Of a DNA stretch of 42,225 nt, positions 26,473 to 33,325 are shown piece after piece. Source of the DNA: an uncultured Bacilli bacterium. GTDB lineage: Bacteria; Bacillota_I; Bacilli_A; RFN20; CAG-288. The position numbers and the translations under genes were made by a program. How positions within the stretch are numbered: the stretch's first letter is position 1; each line of letters begins with the position of its first letter. The DNA lies in assembly GCA_944332485.1 (NCBI GenBank), contig CALVKB010000008.1, forward strand, positions 1-42,225, read 5' to 3'. The notes beneath the pieces are model-generated. The model saw nothing but the letters and a program-made list of their open reading frames with translations. It had not been told where the DNA came from and did not search any database.

Positions 26473-27939
26473 ATGAATGAAAATATAAGTAAGAAAACTA
26501 AAATTGTCTGTACCATTGGCCCTGCTTCAGATCGTTACGAAGTTTTAAGAGAACTTTTGGAAAACGGCATGAATGTCGTAAGATTGAATTTCTCACATGG
26601 TTCTTATGAAGAGCATCTTGAAAAGATAAAAACCGTCCGTAAATTGGAAAAAGATGAGAAAGTCATCATTCCAATTATGCTTGATACCAAAGGTCCTGAA
26701 ATTAGAACACACGATTTCAAAAATGGTCAAGCAGCTATTCAAACAGGACAAATTATTGAAATTTACGATCACGAGATTATTGGTGATGAAACTAAATTTT
26801 CCACCACTCATGCTCAATTGTATGATGATGTCAAAGTTGGCAACCACATAAAATTGGATGATGGAAATCTCGATTTAGTCGTTATCGATAAGCGTAGCAA
26901 AGATCGTGTTATCATCGCTAAAGCTACTAACCATCATACCATTAAAAACAAACGTGGTATAAATTGTCCTCAATGCAATTTAACAATGCCTTATATCTCT
27001 GAAAAAGATCGTAATGATCTTATCTTCGGTTGTGAACAACAGGTCGATTTGGTCGCTGCAAGTTTTGTCAGAAATTTGAAGGATATTCAAGATATTCGTA
27101 AAATTTTGGATGAGAATGGTGGTAAAAATATAAAGATAATCATCAAAGTGGAAAATGTTTCCGCAGTTAAAGATTTTGATGAATTAATCAAAGAATGTGA
27201 TGGTGCTATGGTCGCAAGAGGTGATCTTGGTGTTGAAGTACCTCCAGAGGATGTTCCTATCATTCAAAGAAGAATCATCAACGTTTGCCGTCAATACAGA
27301 AAACCTGTTATAACTGCAACACAGATGTTGGATTCAATGAAGACTAATCCAAATCCAACAAGAGCGGAAGTCAGCGATGTTGCAAATGCTGTTATGGAAT
27401 CAACTGACTCAGTTATGCTTTCAGCCGAAACTGCAAGTGGTGAATATCCTATTGAGTCTGTAGCTATGCAAGCGAAGATCTCAGCAAATATGGAAAACTT
27501 CATGTACAGTAAGGAGAATGTTGAACAACTCAAACATCTCAATTATCATTCACATGCGATAAATGATGCTATCGCTGCATCAGTTAGTGAAGCTGCTAAC
27601 AGCTTGGAAGCAAAATTGATCGTTTCCTTCTCTGAAACTGGAGCTACAGCAAAGTTGATCTCATCATACAGACCTTGCTGCCCAATTATAGCTGTCAGTT
27701 CACATTTGAATGTTTGCCGTGAAACGGCATTATATTGGGGTGTTTATCCAAAGAAGGTTAAAAAAGTCCCACAATTTATCGAAGAGATGGAAGTTTACTC
27801 CTTGTTCTTAGGTCGTAAGTACAATCTTCCTGATAATTCGAAGATCATCATCACTGGTGGCACACCTGTTGGTGCTGGAAAGACAAACTTCATTAAAGTT
27901 ATCGTTTTAAATCAGAAAGATGAGGATATAGATTTATGA
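26473..27939 (+). CDS. pyk: Pyruvate kinase
   Basis: Converts PEP and ADP to pyruvate and ATP. Visible motifs are TKIVCTIGPASD, VVRLNFSHGSYEEH, PIMLDTKGPEIRTHDF, the active-site IIIKVEN and the signature AMVARGDLGVEVPPEDVPIIQRR, then ATQMLDSM and the C-terminal regulatory domain with FSETGATAKLIS. 488 residues; there is no extra PEP-utilizer domain of the kind found in Bacillus Pyk. A TTG at 26464 is in frame, but the ATG at 26473, one base after the pfkA stop, is the natural start. The stop overlaps the next start as ATGA. Confidence 0.96.
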   Translation: MNENISKKTKIVCTIGPASDRYEVLRELLENGMNVVRLNFSHGSYEEHLEKIKTVRKLEKDEKVIIPIMLDTKGPEIRTHDFKNGQAAIQTGQIIEIYDHEIIGDETKFSTTHAQLYDDVKVGNHIKLDDGNLDLVVIDKRSKDRVIIAKATNHHTIKNKRGINCPQCNLTMPYISEKDRNDLIFGCEQQVDLVAASFVRNLKDIQDIRKILDENGGKNIKIIIKVENVSAVKDFDELIKECDGAMVARGDLGVEVPPEDVPIIQRRIINVCRQYRKPVITATQMLDSMKTNPNPTRAEVSDVANAVMESTDSVMLSAETASGEYPIESVAMQAKISANMENFMYSKENVEQLKHLNYHSHAINDAIAASVSEAANSLEAKLIVSFSETGATAKLISSYRPCCPIIAVSSHLNVCRETALYWGVYPKKVKKVPQFIEEMEVYSLFLGRKYNLPDNSKIIITGGTPVGAGKTNFIKVIVLNQKDEDIDL

Positions 27940-28823
27940 GAGTAGTTGGAAAAGTTTATGCCATAGATTTAGGAGCGACTAATTTACGAATCGGAATTGT
28001 TGATCAAGACCTCAACATCATCGATGTGATAAGGGAAAAATCAACCAAAAACGATGCACTCAAACTTTACGATCAGATTCATAGGATGATTAAAACACTC
28101 TATGAAAAGAATAAAGTTCCTGTCGATTATATCGGTGTTTCATGTTGTGGATTTGTCGAAGATAGCAAAATAAAACTTCTCCCAAATTTATTTATCAATC
28201 GCTTCGATTTGAAATATCATCTGAACAAAGATTTTCCAGAAGCGAAAGTTTTCATAGCAAACGATGCCAACGCTGCCGCTTATGCTGAAGCAAGCTATGG
28301 TTCAACAAGTGAAGTTGAAGATAGTTTCTTTTATACAATTTCATCAGGTATAGGTGGATGTCTTGTTTACAATAGAAAGTTGGTGAATTTACCATTTGAA
28401 ATCGGACATCATTATTTTCAATACAAAGGTCAATTTCATGAGATTGAGGAATTGTTATCCGGCAATGGAATTGTCAAATTGTGTGCATTGAATGGTGTTG
28501 AAGTAAAAGATGCATCCGATATGTTCAACGGTGTGAAAAATAACGATAAAAAGTTCATCCAAATTTACAATGATTGGATAAAGAATTTAGCTGCATTCAT
28601 CGCTAATAATCAATTGAATTTCAACACAGATTTGATTGTTTTATCCGGCGGAGTTATGAAATCCAAAGATATATTTTTGGATGATTTGTCCGCAGTTAGT
28701 AACGCCTTTATCGCTAAATATCCTGTCAAACGCATAAGATTTGTCAATGCCAAGTTTGATCAGGATGTCGGATTGATAGGTGGTGCTAGTGTCGGATTAG
28801 CATTGTTACCAAAAGGGGAATAA
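27936..28823 (+). CDS. ROK-family sugar kinase, probably glucokinase-like, without the zinc motif
   Basis: Sugar kinase of the actin/hexokinase fold. It shows the phosphate loop YAIDLGATNLRIGIV (8-22), the catalytic ANDANAAAYAEA (108-119), SSGIGGCLVY (136-145) and the adenosine motif VLSGGVM near the end. Most ROK proteins have a zinc loop CxCGxxGCxE after the GH motif; here the place reads GHHYFQYKGQFHEIEELLSG (157-176), with no cysteine. Its 4-base overlap with pyk and place after pfkA suggest it feeds glucose or another hexose into glycolysis; the exact sugar cannot be told. Confidence 0.8.
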   Translation: MRVVGKVYAIDLGATNLRIGIVDQDLNIIDVIREKSTKNDALKLYDQIHRMIKTLYEKNKVPVDYIGVSCCGFVEDSKIKLLPNLFINRFDLKYHLNKDFPEAKVFIANDANAAAYAEASYGSTSEVEDSFFYTISSGIGGCLVYNRKLVNLPFEIGHHYFQYKGQFHEIEELLSGNGIVKLCALNGVEVKDASDMFNGVKNNDKKFIQIYNDWIKNLAAFIANNQLNFNTDLIVLSGGVMKSKDIFLDDLSAVSNAFIAKYPVKRIRFVNAKFDQDVGLIGGASVGLALLPKGE

Positions 28824-28834
28824 ATAGAATATAT

Positions 28835-30736
28835 ATGAAGATAGAATTAAGTGAAAATGAAAGATTAACTGGTTTAGAAAATTTGAAAAAATTGCCATCT
28901 GATGTTGCCAAAAAAGCAGTGGCGATGAGAGTTAATGGGCAACTTATGGATTTGCAAAGAGAACTTCATAACGATGATGAAGTTGAATATTTAACAACAG
29001 ATGATAAGGATGCTTTGCAAATTTTGTATCATTCTAGTGCACATTTACTTGCTCAAGCGATATTGGAATTGTATCCAGGTACACAACTTGAATATGGTCC
29101 TGCACTTGAAGAAGGTTTTTTCTACGATTTTGAATTTCCTGAAAATGTTGTTATCAATGAGAAGGATTTTCCAAAAATTGAGAAACAGATATTAAAATTA
29201 GCTGAAAGAAATTTAACAATCGAAAGAAAAGTTGTTTCAAAACAAGAAGCTAAACAATTATTTGAAAATCAAAAATACAAATTGTTGCATATCGATGAGA
29301 TAGAAGGCGAATTGACAGTTTACAAGCAAGGTGATTTTGTTGATCTTTGCTGTGGACCTCATGTTCCATCAACTAAATTTTTGAAATTTATAAAATTAAC
29401 TGCCATCTCTGGAGCCTATTTCAAAGGTGATAAAAACAACGCAATGTTAACAAGAATCTACGGCACCGCACAATTTACAAAGGAAAAACTCGATGAATTT
29501 TTAAAAATTGTCGAGGAAAGAAAATTATCCGATCATAGACGTATAGGTCAACAGATGAAGCTTTTTATGCTTTCTGACTACGGACCGGGCTTTCCATTTT
29601 GGCTTCCAAACGGTATGATTTTGTATCATCAACTTGAATCATGGTGGTATGACATTCATGCTGAGAATGGTTACAAATTTGTCAAAACCCCGATCATCTT
29701 AAATAAGGAATTATGGTTGACCTCTGGTCACTGGGCTAATTATAAAGAGAATATGTACACCACCAAGATCGATGAGGAGGAGTACGCAATCAAACCTATG
29801 AACTGTCCAGGCGGTATGTTGATTTATAAAAATGACATACACTCCTACCGTGAATTACCATTACGCTATGGTGAGCTTGGTTTAGTTCACCGTCATGAAG
29901 CAAGCGGTGCTCTCAACGGTTTGTTCAGAGTTCGTACTTTCACTCAAGATGACGCTCATATATTCTGTACACCAGCTCAATTGGAGAAGGAAATTTCCAA
30001 TTTATTGAAATTGTTCGATAAGGTTTACAAAGTTTTCAATTTGCCATATCACATCGTTCTTTCAACAAGACCTGAGAAAAAATTCATCGGAAAAATCGCT
30101 GATTGGAACAGAAATGAGAATATTCTTAAACGTTGCTTGATCAAAAACAAGATTGATTTCAAGATCAACGAAGGTGATGGTGCTTTCTATGGTCCTAAAC
30201 TTGATTTCAAGATCAAAGATAGTCTTAACAGAACTTGGCAATGTGGTACTATTCAACTTGACTGCAATCTTCCAGAGAGATTCGATTTGACATATGTCGA
30301 TAAAGATGGTGAGAAGAAACGTCCTATCATGTTGCATAGAGCAATTTTCGGATCCCTTGAGAGATTCATCGGTGTTATTACTGAGCACTTCAAAGGAGCA
30401 TTCCCAACCTGGTTAGCTCCAAAACAAGCCATAATAATTCCTGTCAATTCTGAGATAAAAGAGCAAGTGAAATTTGCTATGAAACTTGAAAAGAAACTTT
30501 TGAAGTACAATGTTCGTGTTTCAACTGACCTTAGAAATGAGAAGATGGGATTCAGAATTCGTGAAGCTCAAGTCTCAAAGATTCCATATCAAATTATCAT
30601 CGGTGATCAGGAAGTTTCATCAAACAATGTCTCCTATAGATTATTCGGTGAGGAAAAAACAACAACATTACCTATCGATAAGTTTGTCAAATTGATAACA
30701 AACGATATTAAAACTCACCAAACATATCGAAGCTAA
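28835..30736 (+). CDS. thrS: Threonyl-tRNA synthetase
   Basis: Class II synthetase charging tRNA-Thr. The N-terminal TGS domain (about 1-60) is followed by the editing domain with HSSAHLLAQAI and CCGPHVPST, which removes mischarged serine. The catalytic domain has YAIKPMNCPGGMLIY (zinc Cys), HRHEASGALNGLFRVRTFTQDDAHIFC (motif 2) and HRAIFGSLERFIGVITEHF (motif 3). The anticodon-binding domain closes the protein. 633 residues is normal. It ends the glycolytic operon and is followed by the long-loop terminator. No T-box leader is visible upstream; the gap to the ROK kinase is 11 bases. Confidence 0.96.
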   Translation: MKIELSENERLTGLENLKKLPSDVAKKAVAMRVNGQLMDLQRELHNDDEVEYLTTDDKDALQILYHSSAHLLAQAILELYPGTQLEYGPALEEGFFYDFEFPENVVINEKDFPKIEKQILKLAERNLTIERKVVSKQEAKQLFENQKYKLLHIDEIEGELTVYKQGDFVDLCCGPHVPSTKFLKFIKLTAISGAYFKGDKNNAMLTRIYGTAQFTKEKLDEFLKIVEERKLSDHRRIGQQMKLFMLSDYGPGFPFWLPNGMILYHQLESWWYDIHAENGYKFVKTPIILNKELWLTSGHWANYKENMYTTKIDEEEYAIKPMNCPGGMLIYKNDIHSYRELPLRYGELGLVHRHEASGALNGLFRVRTFTQDDAHIFCTPAQLEKEISNLLKLFDKVYKVFNLPYHIVLSTRPEKKFIGKIADWNRNENILKRCLIKNKIDFKINEGDGAFYGPKLDFKIKDSLNRTWQCGTIQLDCNLPERFDLTYVDKDGEKKRPIMLHRAIFGSLERFIGVITEHFKGAFPTWLAPKQAIIIPVNSEIKEQVKFAMKLEKKLLKYNVRVSTDLRNEKMGFRIREAQVSKIPYQIIIGDQEVSSNNVSYRLFGEEKTTTLPIDKFVKLITNDIKTHQTYRS

Positions 30737-30761
30737 TAAAAAATTTATCTAAACAAAAATT

Positions 30762-30840
30762 GCTATTGAATTTAATATGTATCTTTTTACTGGACATCCA
30801 GTATTAAGTTCACATCTAATAAATTCAATAGCTTTTTTAA
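30762..30840 (+). terminator. Nested long-loop terminator after thrS
   Basis: Arms GCTATTGAATTTA (30762-30774) and TAAATTCAATAGC (30820-30832) pair over 13 bases, followed by six T residues. The 45-base loop holds a second perfect hairpin TACTGG/CCAGTA (30788-30803). An A-run on the left side lets it work on the minus strand too. Its architecture matches the ispH-trmK element. Confidence 0.7.
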
Positions 30841-30844
30841 TATA

Positions 30845-30874
30845 TAAAAAACTCGGCAGAATGTTTGCCGAGTT
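30845..30874 (-). terminator. Strong intrinsic terminator closing the hairpin array
   Basis: On the minus strand AACTCGGCA and TGCCGAGTT pair over 9 bases around AACATTC and are followed by a run of five to six T residues. It takes the place of the second hairpin in the last unit of the array at 30875-31137 and is the only strong terminator downstream of mraZ-rsmH. Confidence 0.88.
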
Positions 30875-30943
30875 CCAGAAAGGAGGTTACAGAAATTTAA
30901 ATATAAGGAGACTATTTAAATTTACAAGATTCATAAATGAACC

Positions 30944-31137
30944 CCAGAATTTTCATTCACCGATTTCATTTTGAAATCATTTATAAGATCTTAACGATCC
31001 CAGAATAATGTTATTCACCGATCCTATTTGATAGAATCATTTATAAGGCATGCGCCCCAGAATTTGCATTCACCGATCCTGAAACATCAGAATCATATAT
31101 AAGATCTAACAGATCTCCGAATAATTATTCACCGACA
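30944..31137 (-). repeat. Imperfect tandem repeat, 55-59 base period
   Basis: The conserved core, ATTCACCGAT on the plus strand, starts at 30955, 31013, 31068 and 31127 (last base C in the fourth copy), giving steps of 58, 55 and 59. Between cores, CCAGAAT and ATCATTTATAAG recur. Stem A (GAAT/ATTC) lies at 30947-30958, 31003-31016, 31060-31071 and 31119-31130. Stem B lies at 30928-30943, 30987-30999, 31047-31056 and 31102-31116. Stem C lies at 30893-30923, 30962-30978, 31020-31038 and 31075-31094. The copies are too diverged to be a recent slippage product. Confidence 0.75.
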
Positions 31138-31353
31138 TTACTCGAAGTATATGTCGAATGATTGGACAGGTTGAACCAAGTAACCACTGTCTCTGTTTTG
31201 AACGACAGGTTTTGTTTGATTCAATGTCATCGATAAAGTGAGAGGAATCAATATTGCAGCTGAAATAAAAGTTAATGCTGTGCAAGTTATGGCAGTACGT
31301 CTTATTGCCAAATCAGTTTTCTTCAAACCAGTTTTGAATAATTTTTCTTTCAT
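31138..31353 (-). CDS. Small single-pass membrane protein in the ftsL position
   Basis: A 71-residue protein: a basic N-terminus (MKEKLFKTGLKKTDLAIRR), one transmembrane helix at about 20-44, and a short outer tail ending QSFDIYFE. It begins 17 bases after the rsmH stop and has AAAGGA at a good distance. In most Firmicutes the gene after rsmH is ftsL, whose product has the same topology, but FtsL has an outer coiled coil that this tail is too short and proline-rich to form. I therefore call it an ftsL-position protein of unknown function. The hairpin array starts immediately after its stop codon. Confidence 0.65.
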   Translation of the reverse strand: MKEKLFKTGLKKTDLAIRRTAITCTALTFISAAILIPLTLSMTLNQTKPVVQNRDSGYLVQPVQSFDIYFE

Positions 31354-31370
31354 ACTTTCGATTCCTTTCT

Positions 31371-32309
31371 CTACAATCTTTGAATAGCTCTTAATTTACT
31401 CGGTTTGCAACGTGGATTATCCTCTATTTCTTCGTAGGAAGGAGCAATTGGTTTTTTGGTCAATACTTTGTACTTCACTTCTTTTTCACTAGGAGGGAGA
31501 TATTTTGAGATAAACACCTCTTTGGTAAGTGAATCAAAGTAACGTTTGACAATCGCATCTTCGTGTGAGTTGAAAGTGATAATCATCAAAATTCCATCTT
31601 TGTTGAGGAATTCTGTGGCTTTTTTCAAACCTTCAATTAATTCGTCATGCTCTTTATTCACTTCATATCGTAAAGCCATGAAAGTTCTCTTAGCTGGGTG
31701 ATGTTCTTTAAACAACTGTTTCTTAGGTAATGAACTTTTGATAATATCAACCAATTCGAATGTGGTTTCTATTGTTTTGTTCTGCCTTGCTAAACAGATG
31801 TTTTTTGCAATGGACTTAGCAAATTTCTCATCACCATAATCGTATATGATTCTAGTCAAGTCTCTTTCTGAATAAGTGTTGACAACTTCATAACAGGAAA
31901 GTTTCTGACTTTGATCCATTCTCATATCCAATTTTGCATCAAATCGATAGGAAAATCCTCTTATAGGATCATCGAATTGTGGAGAACTTACCCCAATATC
32001 AAATAAACAAAGATCAATTCCAGCAACATCATTCTCTTTTAGATAGTCAATCGCTTTTGAGAATTTCGACTTAACTATATTGATGTTACCTTTTAAATTC
32101 TTGAAATCTTCCTTAACGTATTTGATAGCTTCATCATCACAATCAAATCCGTAATAATTAAGATTTTCAGAATCCAGCTTCTCTATTATCTTTCTAGAAT
32201 GCCCGCCTCGACCAAGGGTCATATCTACAAATGTGAATTTGGATTTAGTTGGTTTTTTGACAAATGATAATACTTCATCAAGAAGCACACTTTTGTGCAG
32301 TTGATTCAT
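31371..32309 (-). CDS. rsmH: 16S rRNA (cytosine(1402)-N4)-methyltransferase
   Basis: Methylates C1402 of 16S rRNA in the decoding centre; formerly MraW. It shows LHKSVLLDEVL, the SAM motif FVDMTLGRGGHSRKI, LFDIGVSSPQFDDPIRGFSYRFDAKLDMRMD and HPAKRTFMALRYEVNKE, all family signatures. 312 residues fits. The frame is open 9 bases further to a TTG inside mraZ, but the ATG at 32309 lies just after the mraZ stop (TAAGATG) and gives MNQLHKSVLL, so I choose it. mraZ-rsmH is the conserved head of the division and cell wall cluster. Confidence 0.96.
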   Translation of the reverse strand: MNQLHKSVLLDEVLSFVKKPTKSKFTFVDMTLGRGGHSRKIIEKLDSENLNYYGFDCDDEAIKYVKEDFKNLKGNINIVKSKFSKAIDYLKENDVAGIDLCLFDIGVSSPQFDDPIRGFSYRFDAKLDMRMDQSQKLSCYEVVNTYSERDLTRIIYDYGDEKFAKSIAKNICLARQNKTIETTFELVDIIKSSLPKKQLFKEHHPAKRTFMALRYEVNKEHDELIEGLKKATEFLNKDGILMIITFNSHEDAIVKRYFDSLTKEVFISKYLPPSEKEVKYKVLTKKPIAPSYEEIEDNPRCKPSKLRAIQRL

Positions 32310-32310
32310 C

Positions 32311-32733
32311 TTATCCAATCAATTCTTGTGCGGATTTAGAATAATTCTCTTCGTTGTGCTTATCAACCTCAGTGAATTTATCCTTGTCCCAGACTTCCAA
32401 ATGGTCGTTCATTCCAACAAGTACAACTTCCTTTGTGATATGTACTTTGTTGAGTAAAAAAGAGGGAATAATAATTCTGAATTGAGAATCCATCGTAACT
32501 ACTTGCGAGTTAGAGAAGAAGACTCTTTTAAGTAATCTGGATTTCTCATCAAAATCAGACAAACTCTGAATTGCTTCTGCTCTCTTTTTGTAATTTTCTT
32601 CATTGTAGAGAGACAAGCAATTATCAAAATCGAGTGTCACATAGATGTCAGTTGAAAATTCTTGTCTAGCTTTTGAGGGTAAAACTAAACGCATCTTATT
32701 ATCAAGAGAATGAAAATATTGTCCTAATAACAT
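32311..32733 (-). CDS. mraZ: Transcriptional regulator MraZ
   Basis: DNA-binding regulator of the division and cell wall cluster; forms a ring of AbrB-like domains. Its 140 residues contain both domain signatures, LDNKMRLVLPSKARQE near the start and MDSQFRIIIPSFLLNK in the second half. The frame is open to 32757, but that would add GVGGGKF encoded by the operator itself; the ATG at 32733 gives the family start MLLGQYFHSLD and has GGAGG 7 bases upstream. It should bind the four boxes at 32743-32777 and so control its own operon. Confidence 0.95.
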   Translation of the reverse strand: MLLGQYFHSLDNKMRLVLPSKARQEFSTDIYVTLDFDNCLSLYNEENYKKRAEAIQSLSDFDEKSRLLKRVFFSNSQVVTMDSQFRIIIPSFLLNKVHITKEVVLVGMNDHLEVWDKDKFTEVDKHNEENYSKSAQELIG

Positions 32734-32740
32734 GAACTTT

Positions 32741-32785
32741 CCTCCACCTACACCCATAGTATACCACTTTCTCCCACCTTTTCAA
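32741..32785 (-). promoter_or_regulatory. mraZ promoter with four MraZ-binding boxes
   Basis: On the minus strand a -35 TTGAAA (32785-32780) and a -10 TATACT (32763-32758) are 16 bases apart. Four TGG boxes, GTGGG, GTGGT, ATGGG and GTGGA, lie exactly 10 bases apart (32777-32773, 32767-32763, 32757-32753, 32747-32743). Ten-base-spaced TGG repeats are the known operator of MraZ. The last box overlaps the GGAGG ribosome binding site (32745-32741). Confidence 0.85.
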
Positions 32786-32804
32786 ATATTCCCTAATTTT
32801 TTTA

Positions 32805-32837
32805 TAAAAAAGACCACTCAGTTCTATTCTGGCGGTC
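32805..32837 (-). terminator. Terminator of the ftsA-to-thyX operon
   Basis: On the minus strand GACCGCCAG pairs with CTGAGTGGTC (one bulged A, one G-U pair) around AATAGAA and is followed by six T residues. It lies 75 bases after the last gene of the long minus-strand operon and just before the mraZ promoter. A separate AT-rich 9-base inverted repeat ATTATGAAA/TTTCATAAT lies at 32868-32890. Confidence 0.75.
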
Positions 32838-32911
32838 GATATTTTAAAATATATGAATTTTTGAGATATTATGAAAGAAATTTTCATAATAATATGGTTT
32901 CCCTAAGATTT

Positions 32912-33316
32912 TCAGTTTTCGTAAATGTCCAAATCAGCACTATATAATAAAGCGACAGCTAAACCATAAACATCAAAATCACCATTGCTCAATTTATCCA
33001 AATCGCTGGTGTTGATATCATCAGATATGTAAATCTCGATGAAATCTTCGATATTAGTTTTGAAAGATTTTGCACTGTCCAATTCAAATGCTTCTACTTC
33101 TCCAAACAGCTTACATTCACCTTTGATAAGTCTTTGATTGACTGGTTGTAATTTTATCTGTAAGTTCAAACACTCGAAATTTTTGATATAACCGCAGTGA
33201 TTTATTATATCTTCAGTTGGATACAACTTGAAATTCAACTCAGCTTCTGTATTTAAATTGAGATAATTTTTATCAATATATAATCTTCTGTTCAATTCTT
33301 CATTAGTTTTATTCAT
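32912..33316 (-). CDS. Unknown protein, last gene of the ftsA operon
   Basis: 134 residues, acidic, without signal peptide or membrane helix. The pattern of the second half (GECKLFGEVEAFELDSAKSFKTNIEDFIEIYI and then a C-terminal DVYGLAVALLYSADLDI) faintly recalls DUF177/YceD proteins, but the CxRC cysteine pair of that family is absent and no rpmF follows, so I do not assign it. GAGG is present 6 bases before the ATG. It begins 9 bases after thyX. Confidence 0.6.
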   Translation of the reverse strand: MNKTNEELNRRLYIDKNYLNLNTEAELNFKLYPTEDIINHCGYIKNFECLNLQIKLQPVNQRLIKGECKLFGEVEAFELDSAKSFKTNIEDFIEIYISDDINTSDLDKLSNGDFDVYGLAVALLYSADLDIYEN

Positions 33317-33325
33317 ATGAGCCTC

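Larger units (their letters stand above)
30845..31137 (-). ncRNA. Candidate structured RNA or 3' UTR made of tandem hairpin units
   Basis: This gene-free stretch begins right after the stop codon of the 71-residue protein and ends in the terminator at 30845-30874. Read on the minus strand it consists of about 4.5 units, each built as CGGTGAAT-loop-ATTCTGG (stem A), a variable stem B, the linker TTATAAAT, and a variable stem C leading into the next CGGTGAAT. Stem sequences differ between units but pairing is kept. Three changes are G-U pairs on this strand and A-C mismatches on the other, which supports the minus strand as the RNA. The linker before the terminator contains ACCTCCTTTCT. Transcription is inferred from position and terminator. 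It could be an independent RNA or the tail of the mraZ-rsmH mRNA. Confidence 0.6.

Noticed and set aside
30877-30925. Plus-strand AAGGAGG and AAGGAG read as ribosome binding sites of small genes
   Set aside because: No ATG, GTG or TTG follows at a usable distance; the frames from the nearest ATT codons stop at once with TAA. The minus-strand structural reading explains them better.
30777-30974. 65-codon open frame on the plus strand
   Set aside because: It lacks a ribosome binding site and runs through both terminators and the hairpin array; composition does not look coding.
30944-31137. Regularly spaced repeats suggesting a CRISPR array
   Set aside because: Copies are diverged, the conserved core is only about 10 bases, the between-core sequence is also related among units and forms stems, and no cas gene is near.
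32702-32947. Small open frames on both strands around the mraZ promoter
   Set aside because: They cross the MraZ operator and a terminator, lack ribosome binding sites and have no coding-like composition.
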